A stretch of 64,000 nt of DNA from Myxococcales bacterium UBA1203 (GTDB lineage Bacteria; Myxococcota; Myxococcia; Myxococcales; UBA5297), in NCBI GenBank assembly GCA_002309695.1, contig DBXV01000023.1, forward strand, positions 67,852-131,851, read 5' to 3'. Position numbers and translations under genes: made by a program. The notes below the pieces were generated by a model. The model saw only the letters and a program-made list of their open reading frames with translations. It did not search any database and had not been told where the DNA came from. The first letter of the stretch is position 1, and every line of letters starts with the position of its first letter. Shown here one piece after another: positions 42,339 to 51,036 of this stretch.

Positions 42339-43118
42339 TCAGCCCTCCCCTGCCCCGCCGGCGCCGCTCAGCGCGGACTCCAGTTCGCGCCGGACAGCCG
42401 CGTAAACATCCGACCGGAACAGCAGCTCCAGCGCCGTCTCTCTGCTCTCGGCCCAGAACTCGATGTTGGCCGCGTTGGGCTTTCCCTCGGCATCCATCCG
42501 GCAGAGCGGAAAGGGGTACTTCCGGCAGTTGCGCGCATAGATGGAGACGATGCGCGAGCGGGCGGGAAAAGGCCCGGCGTTCAGACGCCGCAGGAATGGA
42601 CCTCCGGGAACCAGCTGACCGCGCATCCGCGACAGAAGCCGGAGCGGCAGCCGCGTCAGCCAGGGAGGCGCACCGCTGTGCGGCGAGGCCAGCGTCACCA
42701 GAAGGCGGCACTCCTCATCGCCGCCCATCCGCTTGACGTAGTAGCGGGCCGCCAGCCCCACAGCCCCGACGGCGATGACCGCGCACTTTTCCGCGCCGTA
42801 GCGGGCCAGGTCGCCGCCAATCTCGCGCCCCAGCCTTTCGGCAATCTCCTCAATGCCGCGGTTGTGCACGAGGTCGCCGATGCCGCCCATGTCCAGTCTG
42901 CGGACAAGAAAGCCGTCCCGCGCCAGCCGGTCCTCAAGAACTTTGCAGGCGCGCCGCGCACTCATCCCGGTCAGGAGAAAAACAGTCTTGTCCCGATGGA
43001 CCAGTTCAGCGCCGGAGCACGGCAGCCGCGGGTCCAGAGATTCGGGCAGCCTCCCCCAAAGCGCGTCGATTTTTGCGTTCAGCCGCCGGAGCCTGCCGAA
43101 GAGAAAATCTTTGTTCAC
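42339..43118 (-). CDS. Lipase-like alpha/beta-hydrolase fold protein lacking the nucleophile Ser
   Basis: A 259-residue protein resembling triacylglycerol lipases. HRDKTVFLLTGMSARRACKV takes the place of the oxyanion-hole strand (usually HG-G). GGIGDLVHNRGIEEIAERLG resembles the helix that precedes the nucleophile strand. VIAVGAVGLAARYYVKRMGG aligns with the nucleophile elbow VGHSMGGLVARYYV, but the Ser position is Gly. VTLASPHSGAPPWL corresponds to the lipase TLxTPHxG segment. The fold seems kept while the catalytic Ser is gone, so it may bind rather than hydrolyse. The GTG start at 43118 has GGAG ten bases upstream. It is paired with the gene at 41877. Confidence 0.7.
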   Translation of the reverse strand: MNKDFLFGRLRRLNAKIDALWGRLPESLDPRLPCSGAELVHRDKTVFLLTGMSARRACKVLEDRLARDGFLVRRLDMGGIGDLVHNRGIEEIAERLGREIGGDLARYGAEKCAVIAVGAVGLAARYYVKRMGGDEECRLLVTLASPHSGAPPWLTRLPLRLLSRMRGQLVPGGPFLRRLNAGPFPARSRIVSIYARNCRKYPFPLCRMDAEGKPNAANIEFWAESRETALELLFRSDVYAAVRRELESALSGAGGAGEG

Positions 43119-43326
43119 GATGAGCCGTCTCCGCCGTCAGAAAAAGGCCGTGCCCCCTAACCCAGGCCCGGCTGCCAATGAAGCGCCATTTTGCGCATCT
43201 TCAATCTTCCCCCGCAAAGGGCGCATCAGCCTGAGTCAGAAGGCGCAAAGCCGTTGACAGCCGCCTCTCAGCACCCCCTTTGCCCGCCCCTTTTTCACCG
43301 CCTCACTTTTTCAGCTCCCGTTTCCC

Positions 43327-44667
43327 ATGACACTTCTCAAGCTGCTGCGTCTGACCGCCATCAACCTCCGGCGCGACTGGAAGAGCGCCCTTCTCACCTG
43401 TGCCGGAACCGCCGTCGGCGTCGGCGCCCTGACCTTTTTCATCGCGCTGGGGAGCGGCCTGGGCGGCATCGTCCGCGACCGCATTTTTCCCGCCGATGTC
43501 CGGGCCATCGAGGTCGTCCCCCCGGCTGTCTCCTTCGGCAGCCTGCTGGGCGGGGGCAAGCTCGACGACAGCGCTCTTGAGCGGCTGGCCGCCATCCCCG
43601 GTGTCGAAAAGGCCTTCCGCAAAATGGAAATCAGGGTTCCGGCCATGGCCTCGCCCGCTGAGGAACTGGCCGCGACGTTCCGCGTTCCTTCCAACATCCG
43701 CGTGGCACTCATCGCCGTGGGCGTAGATGCCGACTTCGCCTCTCAGGGCGCCGTGTCGCCGGACGCCTTTCGCTGGAGCGCGGAGGGTTCTGCAAAGAGC
43801 GCGGATGACGGCCGGCTTCCCGACATTCCCATTCCGGCCATGGCTTCCGACCGTCTTCTCGCGCTCTACAATCAGGCCTTTGCCGCCTCTCAGGGACTGC
43901 CGCCCGTGAGCCGCGCCCTTCTTGAATCCGCCGCCGGTGTGCCGCTGGTGGATGTGCAGTTCGGCCGCAGCATGGCGGGCGGCAAAAGGCTCCAGCTCCA
44001 GACGGCCAGACTCAGCTTTGCCGGACTCAGTCCGCGCGCCCCGCTCCACGGCGTCATCGTTCCTCTTGAGGCGGCGCGGGCGGTCAACCGCCTCTACGGT
44101 CAGGACGCTGAGACCTATTCGGCCGTGACGCTCATGGCGTCCGACCCCTCGAAGGTTCCGGACATTCGTCAGACCGTTCAGTCCATGGGATTTTCCATCG
44201 CGGACGGCGGCAGGGAACTCGCCGACAAAGTGGGGCAGGCCGTGGCGCTGGTGACCGCCGCGATGGCGCTCCTCTCCGTCCTCATCTGCCTCATCGCCGC
44301 CGTCAGCATCGCCCACGCGCTCCTCTCCAGCGTCCGCGTCCGCGAAAAAGAATTCGCCCTCATGCGCGCCATCGGCGCCAGCAGATGCGACATCGCCGGC
44401 ATCATTCTGGGCGAAGCGGCACTCATCGGACTCGGCGGCGGACTGGGAGGCATCGCCGCAGCCGCGCTCGCATCGGCAGGCGTCCATCAGGCCTTTCTGC
44501 GCACGCCGGTTCCGGGACTGGACCTGTCAGGGCTGAGCCTCTTTCAGTTCACGCCGTCCCTCTTCCTGCTGTCTCTGGGCGTGGCCGTGTTCTCCGCCAT
44601 CATCGGCGCCATCGCCCCGGCGGCAGCCGCTTCCCGCGCATCCCCCGCCCGGCTTCTGGCCGGATGA
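43327..44667 (+). CDS. ABC transporter permease, MacB/FtsX type
   Basis: A 446-residue protein with the four-helix MacB layout. The N-terminal helix lies in SALLTCAGTAVGVGALTFFI, then comes a periplasmic domain of about 220 residues, and three C-terminal helices (VTAAMALLSVLICLIAAVSI; LGEAALIGLGGGLGGIAAAA; FLLSLGVAVFSAIIGAIAPA). The coupling segment REKEFALMRAIGASRCDI is the FtsX-family signature. Such permeases export lipoproteins, peptides or drugs, or act as mechanotransmitters. No ATP-binding subunit lies next to it. No ribosome site was seen before ATG 43327, so the start is provisional. Confidence 0.88.
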   Translation: MTLLKLLRLTAINLRRDWKSALLTCAGTAVGVGALTFFIALGSGLGGIVRDRIFPADVRAIEVVPPAVSFGSLLGGGKLDDSALERLAAIPGVEKAFRKMEIRVPAMASPAEELAATFRVPSNIRVALIAVGVDADFASQGAVSPDAFRWSAEGSAKSADDGRLPDIPIPAMASDRLLALYNQAFAASQGLPPVSRALLESAAGVPLVDVQFGRSMAGGKRLQLQTARLSFAGLSPRAPLHGVIVPLEAARAVNRLYGQDAETYSAVTLMASDPSKVPDIRQTVQSMGFSIADGGRELADKVGQAVALVTAAMALLSVLICLIAAVSIAHALLSSVRVREKEFALMRAIGASRCDIAGIILGEAALIGLGGGLGGIAAAALASAGVHQAFLRTPVPGLDLSGLSLFQFTPSLFLLSLGVAVFSAIIGAIAPAAAASRASPARLLAG

Positions 44668-44816
44668 GCCGCGCCGAAGCCTCCCCCTCCCGAATCGCCG
44701 TCGTCCGAGGCCGACCGACGGACTTGAACGGCCTCTGACGCTGTTGCATGCGGACGCGCCCTTTTGCCGGCGGCCCAACGCCCCTCCCTCCATCGGAGTT
44801 TCAGAGGAAAAAGACC

Positions 44817-45722
44817 ATGACTGACAGCACCGACAGCCCTTCCACCGACGAGGTCCAATCCTCTGAAAACACAGCGGATTCTTCTCAAAGCGATGCCGCA
44901 GGTCAGGGAGATGCCAGTCAGAACGGCACCGAAACGTCCGGCGGGCCTGAGAGCGAAACATCCGCGGAAGAGACTTTTCAGCCTCTGGCGCCTCTGCCGC
45001 CGCCCACGCGCCGGGTCCTCATCATCGGCAACGTGCTGGCCATCGCGGCCATTCTCTGGGACCTGCTCGACCGGCTGACGGACGGCCTTCATCAGAACGA
45101 TTCCGCCTTCCGCGGTTTTGACGGACAGATTCCCACGCCGTTCTACGCCGTCTGTCTGGGGCTCGCCGGTCTGCTCGGCCTGTTCGTTCTCTACCGGCTC
45201 ATCCGCTTCGGCCTGAACCGCGAGGACAAGACCTTCCGGCTGCTGCCCATCGCCGCCGTCCTCATTCTCTCGGCTGACTGGTTCTTCATCCGCGCCTTCG
45301 AGCAGCCGGGAATGCCGGCCGACGCCGTCGCCAAGCTCACGCTGAGATTCCTCGAGGCGCGCCCGATGGTCAGCGAGGACGGTCTCTTCCCCAAAGAGCC
45401 GAAGTTCTATGCCGACGCGGCGGGCCAGTTTCCTCCTCCCTACTGGAAGAACGGCGAAAAGCTGACGCGCTGGAACATCCGGGTTCTGGAGGACTGCACC
45501 ACCTCCGTCAGCCAGATCAGCATGGACGAGCCGGGAACGCTGATTGTCTGCCTGTCGAGCGACCGCACGAAGGCATGGATCAGCGCCGTCACGCTCGACC
45601 GCGGCAGCGTGGGCGCTCCGGCGCTGGCGCAGGACAACGGCACTGTCCTCGCCGCCGAGCCCAGAATCATCCAGAAGAAGAAGGGCGACGACGCGGCCAT
45701 GAATCCCGCGGCGTTCTTCTGA
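44817..45722 (+). CDS. Membrane protein, unknown function
   Basis: A 301-residue protein. ATG 44817 has AGAGGA nine bases upstream. The first 65 residues are Ser/Thr/Glu-rich and low complexity. Three hydrophobic segments follow (VLIIGNVLAIAAILWDLL; FYAVCLGLAGLLGLFVLYRL; LLPIAAVLILSADWFFIRAF). The C-terminal 120 residues look like a periplasmic beta-rich domain ending in KKKGDDAAMNPAAFF. I recognise no family. It follows the ABC permease by about 150 bases on the same strand and is convergent with the AI-2E family gene. Confidence 0.7.
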   Translation: MTDSTDSPSTDEVQSSENTADSSQSDAAGQGDASQNGTETSGGPESETSAEETFQPLAPLPPPTRRVLIIGNVLAIAAILWDLLDRLTDGLHQNDSAFRGFDGQIPTPFYAVCLGLAGLLGLFVLYRLIRFGLNREDKTFRLLPIAAVLILSADWFFIRAFEQPGMPADAVAKLTLRFLEARPMVSEDGLFPKEPKFYADAAGQFPPPYWKNGEKLTRWNIRVLEDCTTSVSQISMDEPGTLIVCLSSDRTKAWISAVTLDRGSVGAPALAQDNGTVLAAEPRIIQKKKGDDAAMNPAAFF

Positions 45723-45765
45723 GCCGGCAAAAGACGGCGTCCGTCCCCCACAGCAGAGAAAAACA

Positions 45766-45804
45766 AGAGGCGCATCGGATTGGACTTCCGAAGCGCCTCT
45801 TTTG
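45766..45804. terminator. Bidirectional terminator between convergent genes
   Basis: AGGCGC-a-TCGGA (45768-45779) pairs with TCCGA-a-GCGCCT (45787-45798). TTTT follows on the plus strand, and on the minus strand the stem is followed by CTTGTTTTT. It serves the membrane-protein gene ending at 45722 and the transporter ending at 45817. Confidence 0.75.
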
Positions 45805-45816
45805 TTGAGGACTCAC

Positions 45817-47088
45817 TCATTGGCCGTCAGCAGCTGCCCCGGCTGCCGCGGAGGCTGAACCGCCGCCCGGCGCATCCGCTGAAGTCTGAGCCTGATGCGC
45901 CTCAGCTGGGACGGCAGGCGCAGAAGGCGGCGGCACCTGCACCGCCAGCTTCACTTTTTCCCGCGTCCTGGCGTCGCCCACCGGCACCGGCGTCAGCTCC
46001 ACCCGGTCGCCGTCGGGCCCGTGAACCACCGTCCGATAGCGCGTCTGGTAGATGTTAATGAACGCTAGGAACATGGTGACGATGAGCGGCCCGTAGAAGA
46101 GCCCCATGATGCCGAAGACCTGAATGCCCGCGATGATGGCCAGAAATGCCAGCACGGGATTCATCTCCTCGCCGCCGATGAGCTTCGACTTGAGCCAGTA
46201 CTCAATGATGACGGAGACAACGATGTTGTAGGCGAGGAAGAGGACGGCGACCCAGAGAGGCCCTGTGAAGCACAGCACAACGGCCGCGGGCAGAAAGATG
46301 AGAGAGGCGCCCACGAGGGGAAGAAAGGCGAGCAGGGCGCTCACCGCGCCGAAGAGAGCGGCCGGACCGGCGTCAAAGAGCCAGAAGCCGACGCCCACCA
46401 GAGTCCCCTGAATCAGGCTCGCCACGCCGTTGCCAACGAAGACGGCCCGGCTGATTTGCTCAAACCGGGAGACGATGGCGTCCGCTTCCGCCTGCGGCAG
46501 GGGCGATGTTCTGCGGACAGCAGCCCGGAGGTCGGCGCCATAGACGAAGAGCGCGTAGATAATCGTCATGGCGATGCAGAAATTAACGGCCATGCTCATG
46601 GCGTCGCTGGCGAGTCCGGCCAGATTGCCGAGGCGCTCGGAGAGGAAGAAGGCAATTTTCGTCAGCGTATCGGCGGCCATCTTGGCCAGCGCACCCGGCT
46701 CAAAACTGACGCCGACGCCTTTGAGCAGTTGGCTCAGCTTGGCGGGAATGGCGCTCTGACCGCTGAAGAGGCCGAAGATTTCCCCGAAAATCGCTGAGTC
46801 CTTGGTGCGCAGATAGAAGCCGTGCGCCTGCGTCGCCAGCATGACCGTCAGCAGGGACAGAGGGATGATGACCAGAAGGACAATCAGCGTCGTCATAATC
46901 ACGGCCGCCGCCCGCCGCCTGCCCCGGAGCCGCAGCACCAGCCGCTCGTTGAGCCCGTGAAAGAAGACGAACAGGACCATCGCCAGAACAGCAGGCGCCA
47001 GAAATGACGAAAAGAGCCACAGGAGCAGCAGGCTGGTGATGCCGAGAAGCGAATAGAAAACGATGACGGATGCGCGCGACGTGCTCAT
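45817..47088 (-). CDS. AI-2E family transporter
   Basis: A 423-residue membrane protein with seven to eight helices, the AI-2E (TqsA/PerM) pattern. Family-typical stretches include AVFVGNGVASLIQGTLVGVG, ALLAFLPLVGASLIFLPAAV, and IIEYWLKSKLIGGEEMNPVL with LAIIAGIQVFGIMGLFYGPL. Members export autoinducer-2 or act as Na+/H+ antiporters; the substrate here is unknown. ATG 47088 (MSTSRASVIVFYSLLGI) is chosen because the preceding 64 residues are basic, low complexity and unlikely to be translated. The C-terminal 70 residues are Pro/Ala-rich. It is divergent from greB. Confidence 0.88.
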   Translation of the reverse strand: MSTSRASVIVFYSLLGITSLLLLWLFSSFLAPAVLAMVLFVFFHGLNERLVLRLRGRRRAAAVIMTTLIVLLVIIPLSLLTVMLATQAHGFYLRTKDSAIFGEIFGLFSGQSAIPAKLSQLLKGVGVSFEPGALAKMAADTLTKIAFFLSERLGNLAGLASDAMSMAVNFCIAMTIIYALFVYGADLRAAVRRTSPLPQAEADAIVSRFEQISRAVFVGNGVASLIQGTLVGVGFWLFDAGPAALFGAVSALLAFLPLVGASLIFLPAAVVLCFTGPLWVAVLFLAYNIVVSVIIEYWLKSKLIGGEEMNPVLAFLAIIAGIQVFGIMGLFYGPLIVTMFLAFINIYQTRYRTVVHGPDGDRVELTPVPVGDARTREKVKLAVQVPPPSAPAVPAEAHQAQTSADAPGGGSASAAAGAAADGQ

Positions 47089-47299
47089 AAATCTCAAGGT
47101 CCTCAGCCGAAGCCGGACGCGTTCTGCCGGCCCGAAGCCGGCGGGCCCTACACCGGAACCTTTTGCCCCCGCAACCCGGGCGCCGGGCATCGCCAAAGGG
47201 AAAAAACGCGGGATTGATGACTTGAATTGAAGGGAAACACCCTGGGCAGGACAGCGGCGGAATGCCTCCGGCCACATCACATCAGGAGATCAGACAGAC

Positions 47300-47848
47300 A
47301 TGAGACAGACAGGACACTCGAGGCGGCCGGCGGCAGAGAGCGGAAACTCTGATGCGCCGCGCCCCGCCAGATCGAATCTGATTACCCCCGAGGGCTTTGC
47401 CCGGCTGCGCGCCGAGCTGAATGACCTGTGGCGCGTCCAGCGGCCGAAAATTACCGAGGAAGTTTCCGCCGCCGCCGCTCAGGGCGACCGCTCGGAAAAC
47501 GCCGAATACATTTACGGGAAAAAGAAACTCCGCGAGATCGACCGGCGCATCCGATTCCTTTCCAAGCGCGTGGAATCGCTGACCGTGGTCGATCCCAAAG
47601 ACCAGCATCAGACCGACAGAATTTTCTTCGGCGCCTGGTTCACGGCGGAGGACGAAAACGGCCGGGCCCTGACCTACCGCATCGTCGGCAGCGATGAATT
47701 TGATGCCAGCGCCGGCAAAATCAGCATCGACTCGCCTCTGGCGCGCGCCGTTCTGGGCAAGCGCGTCGGCGACGAGACCACTGTGAAGCGCCCCGCCGGT
47801 GACCTGGAAATTGAAATTATCAAAATCTGGTACGACAAACACGGATAA
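47300..47848 (+). CDS. greB: Transcript cleavage factor GreB
   Basis: A 182-residue GreA/GreB-family factor. The N-terminal coiled coil (LITPEGFARLRAELNDLWRV, with the acidic tip region GDRSENAEYIYGKKKLREID) and the C-terminal FKBP-like domain (YRIVGSDEFDASAGKISIDS, then PLARAVLGKRVGDE) are typical of GreB. The first 25 residues are an extra basic, disordered leader. The factor enters the RNA polymerase secondary channel and stimulates cleavage of backtracked RNA. AGGAG lies 11 bases before ATG 47300. Confidence 0.92.
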   Translation: MRQTGHSRRPAAESGNSDAPRPARSNLITPEGFARLRAELNDLWRVQRPKITEEVSAAAAQGDRSENAEYIYGKKKLREIDRRIRFLSKRVESLTVVDPKDQHQTDRIFFGAWFTAEDENGRALTYRIVGSDEFDASAGKISIDSPLARAVLGKRVGDETTVKRPAGDLEIEIIKIWYDKHG

Positions 47849-48358
47849 CATGCCGGGCAGCCGGCAGATGTGCTGATACTGATTCCTCAAATACCGCGAA
47901 ATGCCCTGCCGAACGTTCAGATGTTTATTCTCCAGAAATTTCCAAAACTTTTTGGCCGACGCAGGAATTTCCCCCAAAAAATCTCTTGCCGACGGCTTGT
48001 CCCTCAGGGCCGGCGGTGCCATGAGCGCGCGATTTATTTTTCAGATTCGCAGGGGCTGTAACCAAGCGCTGCACACACGGGTTCGCCCCGGCTTTGAGAT
48101 TCTCTTCCGCGTTTCGTCGCCCCCGAGGCAGTCAGCAAAATCTTGGAGTCAGACCATTTGGAGAACGAACGCGAGGGAAAGAAGAACTGCACAGGCACGC
48201 CTTTGGACACCTGTGCATCGAAGTGCGAAGTTCGAGAGAAGAAGCAAAACAAAGCTGATGAAGACGAAACAGCCACAGACAAAAAAATAAACTGCCGGGC
48301 GCACAGGGAGCGGCCGGTCACAGCTCAAATCAAAACGCGGGAACATCAGGAGGCTGCA
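47849..48358. other. Long leader region before the C11 protease gene
   Basis: About 510 bases without a supported gene. Base composition is a little more AT-rich than the surrounding genes. Frames that read through it lack ribosome sites. The last 20 bases hold the strong AGGAGG of the downstream gene. I see no confident promoter, hairpin terminator or known leader RNA, but the length leaves room for a regulatory leader. Confidence 0.4.
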
Positions 48359-50413
48359 ATGAAACAAAATCTGAAATGGTGCGCAGCACTGCTGGGAGCG
48401 GCTCTGGCCGCGGCATGCGGCGGAACCGACGACGAAAGCAGCGACGGCAGTAAAGACACCAACAGCTCACTGACCATTCTGGGAAGAGCGGAGTCCTGCA
48501 TCACCGGCGATGTGGCCCTGTGCCTCTGCCCTGGAGACGAAGAGCGCTGGTCCATCCAGTTCTGCAACGATGAAGTCTGGGACGCGTGCGAATGCGGAAG
48601 TGAAGGTGCTGCGGCGGCCGCGGAGGACGGCGCCTACGAGAGCGTCTTTGGCGGCGTGTTCTTCAGCGAATACGTGGAAGGCTCGTCCAACAACAAAGCC
48701 ATCGAGGTTCACAACGCTTCGGCCCAGGCGGCGGAATGCACCATCAACCTCTACGCGAATGGCAGCACTGAGGCGAAGAACAGCACCTCCTTCACCATCG
48801 AGGCGGGAGCCACCGGCGCCTTCTGCAACGCCAGCGCGAAAAACGAGCTGAAAGCCCGCTGCTTCGCCACGCACTCTGTGGCCAATTTCAACGGCGACGA
48901 CGCTCTGGAACTGGTCTGCAACGGCGCCGCGGTCGATGTCTTTGGCCACATCGGAACGCGCCCCAAAAACAAATGGACCCAGGGCACACTTTCCACAGCC
49001 GACATGACCCTGCGCCGCAAGTCATCAATCCTCTACGGGCGTACAGATACTGACGCCAATTTCTCCTCCCTCGGAACCGAGTGGGAAGGCTTCGCCAAGG
49101 ATACCTTTGACGGCATCGGCTCTCATGTCGTTGACGCCGTGGCCCCCGTCACCCCCACCGAGATTGAAGAGCCCGTCGTTGACCCTGAGCCCGAAGAGCC
49201 GGTGGTGGACCCCGTTGATCCTGACCCCGTGGTCGTGCCGCCCGAGCCTGAGCCTGAACCCGAGCCGGAGCCCGAGCCCGAAGTTGTCCTGCCGGAGTGG
49301 ACCTTCATGGTTTACATGAACGGCGACAATAACCTCTATCAATATGCGGCCAGCGACTTCCGGGAGATGCAGAAACTGTCCAATGCCGCCGACATCAACG
49401 TCATCGTGCTCTACGACGACTACGGCCGGAACAATACGAACCTCTACAAGGTGAAGCCGGGCGGCAAGGAGCTCCTGGACAGCGGCAATGAAATTTTCAC
49501 CGGTTCTGAGGCCGATATGGGCGATTACCAGACGCTGAAGAAATTCGGCGTGTGGACCGTCAAGAATTACCCCGCCAAGCACTACGCCATGGTCATGTGG
49601 AATCACGGCGGCGGCTGGAAGAACAATAACGGCTCCTCCGGCCTCTTCCGCGATTTCTCCAATGACGAATACGGCAACTACAACGGCATCTATATTTCCA
49701 ATGGCAATTACGCCAATGCTCTGGCGGCCATCACCAAGCAGGCCGGGCAGAAGCTGGACATCGTGGGCTTCGATGCCTGCCTGATGGCCATGTATGAAGT
49801 TGCCGTCGCGTCCTCGCCTTACGCCAATCTGCTGGTCGGCTCCGAAGAGACCGAGCCCGCCAATGGCTGGAGCTATGATTATTTCCTGCCGCTCCTCAGC
49901 AAGACGCCCACGATGGATGCCGTGACGTTCGCCAAGCACATTGCCGACGGCTACTATTCGGCAGGCTCTGACAACGCCACCCTCTCCGTCACTGATTTGT
50001 CCACCATCGGCGACTTGAACACCAAGCTGGATGCCTTTGCCAAAGCGCTGAAATCGGCCAATGCCAAGAATACCATCAAGAGCATTCGCAGCGAGCTGAT
50101 GGAAATGGCCGTCGAGGAGCACGTTGACCTGCGCCAGTTTGTTCAGAAAGTCGCCGACAACAAGGCTTTCGACAGCAAGGTGAAGCAGGCGGCCAGTGAA
50201 CTGGATGACCAGCTGGAAATCACCATTCTTTACGAGCGGGCGCACAATTACTACGACAGCTATTACCGGCAGTATTTCTATTACGACACCAATACGCACG
50301 GAATGGCCATCTACTTCCCCGAAAGGAAGAACAGCAGCGACTGGAGCTATTATCAGAACGCTGTCTGGTATTCCAAGACGAGCTGGGGAAGCCTGCTCAG
50401 CAGCCTGTGGTGA
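48359..50413 (+). CDS. Lipoprotein: lamin-tail domain plus clostripain-like C11 peptidase
   Basis: A 684-residue lipoprotein. ATG 48359 has AGGAGG five bases upstream. The signal NLKWCAALLGAALAAAC gives lipidated Cys20. Residues about 90-220 form a lamin-tail domain (FSEYVEGSSNNKAIEVHNAS; NFNGDDALELVCNGAAVDVF), often an adhesion module of secreted proteins. A Glu-Pro/Val-rich linker follows (about 255-315, with an alternating EP run). The C-terminal 370 residues are a clostripain (C11) peptidase: WTFMVYMNGDNNLYQYAASD, His416 in VMWNHGGGW, Cys474 in GFDACLMAMYEVA, and LLVGSEETEPANGWSYD. C11 enzymes cut after Arg or Lys and often self-process. A cell-surface protease is likely. Confidence 0.92.
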   Translation: MKQNLKWCAALLGAALAAACGGTDDESSDGSKDTNSSLTILGRAESCITGDVALCLCPGDEERWSIQFCNDEVWDACECGSEGAAAAAEDGAYESVFGGVFFSEYVEGSSNNKAIEVHNASAQAAECTINLYANGSTEAKNSTSFTIEAGATGAFCNASAKNELKARCFATHSVANFNGDDALELVCNGAAVDVFGHIGTRPKNKWTQGTLSTADMTLRRKSSILYGRTDTDANFSSLGTEWEGFAKDTFDGIGSHVVDAVAPVTPTEIEEPVVDPEPEEPVVDPVDPDPVVVPPEPEPEPEPEPEPEVVLPEWTFMVYMNGDNNLYQYAASDFREMQKLSNAADINVIVLYDDYGRNNTNLYKVKPGGKELLDSGNEIFTGSEADMGDYQTLKKFGVWTVKNYPAKHYAMVMWNHGGGWKNNNGSSGLFRDFSNDEYGNYNGIYISNGNYANALAAITKQAGQKLDIVGFDACLMAMYEVAVASSPYANLLVGSEETEPANGWSYDYFLPLLSKTPTMDAVTFAKHIADGYYSAGSDNATLSVTDLSTIGDLNTKLDAFAKALKSANAKNTIKSIRSELMEMAVEEHVDLRQFVQKVADNKAFDSKVKQAASELDDQLEITILYERAHNYYDSYYRQYFYYDTNTHGMAIYFPERKNSSDWSYYQNAVWYSKTSWGSLLSSLW

Positions 50414-50455
50414 AAAATCTGTAAAGCAAAAATCAGAAAAGCATCACGCAGAACC

Positions 50456-50494
50456 AAAAGCCCTCCGGTCAATAAAGGCCGGGGGGCTTTTTTG
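50456..50494 (+). terminator. Terminator of the C11 protease gene (possibly bidirectional)
   Basis: AAAGCCC-t-CCGG (50457-50468) pairs with CCGG-g-GGGCTTT (50479-50490), and the T-run continues. The symmetry makes it usable for the convergent truncated ATPase gene ending at 50503. Confidence 0.85.
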
Positions 50495-50502
50495 TTATGA
50501 CA

Positions 50503-50982
50503 TTATCCCTTATCCCGCCGCAGGACAATTTCATTCATAATGTCCTCGCTGCGGACAAAAACGCACTGCTCCGTCACCGGAAGCGTCTTGTGCGGAACGC
50601 ATTTCCTGACAAATTCATCAAAATAAATGTTTTTATTTCCCTGTGTCCTGTTCCGTATATTCAAACTTTCCGCAATTATATTGAGTATTGTGGATTTTCC
50701 CGAACCATTGCCGCCATACAGAAGCGTCAGACGGTCGAAAGAAAGGCTTTCCAGCTGTCTTTCATAAAAAATATGATAGGGATATATTCGTTTATTCTCT
50801 GAAACGGACGGAAAATCCAAACGGTCCAAATATAAAATCGTGCAGTTTTCTGCCGGGGCAGAGGCCTCGGCGGCCGCCGGTGCCTCCGCCTCAGCGAGTG
50901 CCTCTTCCAGCGGCACCGAACGTCCCCGGACCGCAGAAATTTTTTCGGACAATGCGCTTTTCTGATTCCTGCGATAAGCCAT
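50503..50982 (-). pseudogene. N-terminal part of an AAA/SMC-like ATPase, truncated
   Basis: A 159-residue frame with a good ribosome site (AGGGGGG four bases before ATG 50982). After a charged, Ala-rich 45-residue leader, it reads TILYLDRLDFPSVSENKRIY, then LSFDRLTLLYGGNGSGKSTI with a complete Walker A (GGNGSGKST), and NIRNRTQGNKNIYFDEFVRK. Related ATPases continue beyond the point where this frame stops (after EDIMNEIVLRRDKG) and have a signature motif and Walker B, which are missing here. I see no continuation in another frame before the terminator at 50494. The gene is therefore probably a remnant, though a short functional version is possible. Composition is AT-richer than its neighbours. 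Confidence 0.6.
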
Positions 50983-51036
50983 GTGTCCCCCCTGACTTTT
51001 TATCTGTATTTTATATTGTATTTCGAAAGGCCCATC

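Noticed and set aside
44707..44738. GAGGCCG ... CGGCCTC inverted repeat between the permease and membrane-protein genes
   Set aside because: A 7-bp GC stem without a T-tract or symmetry around a promoter; common by chance in such GC-rich DNA.
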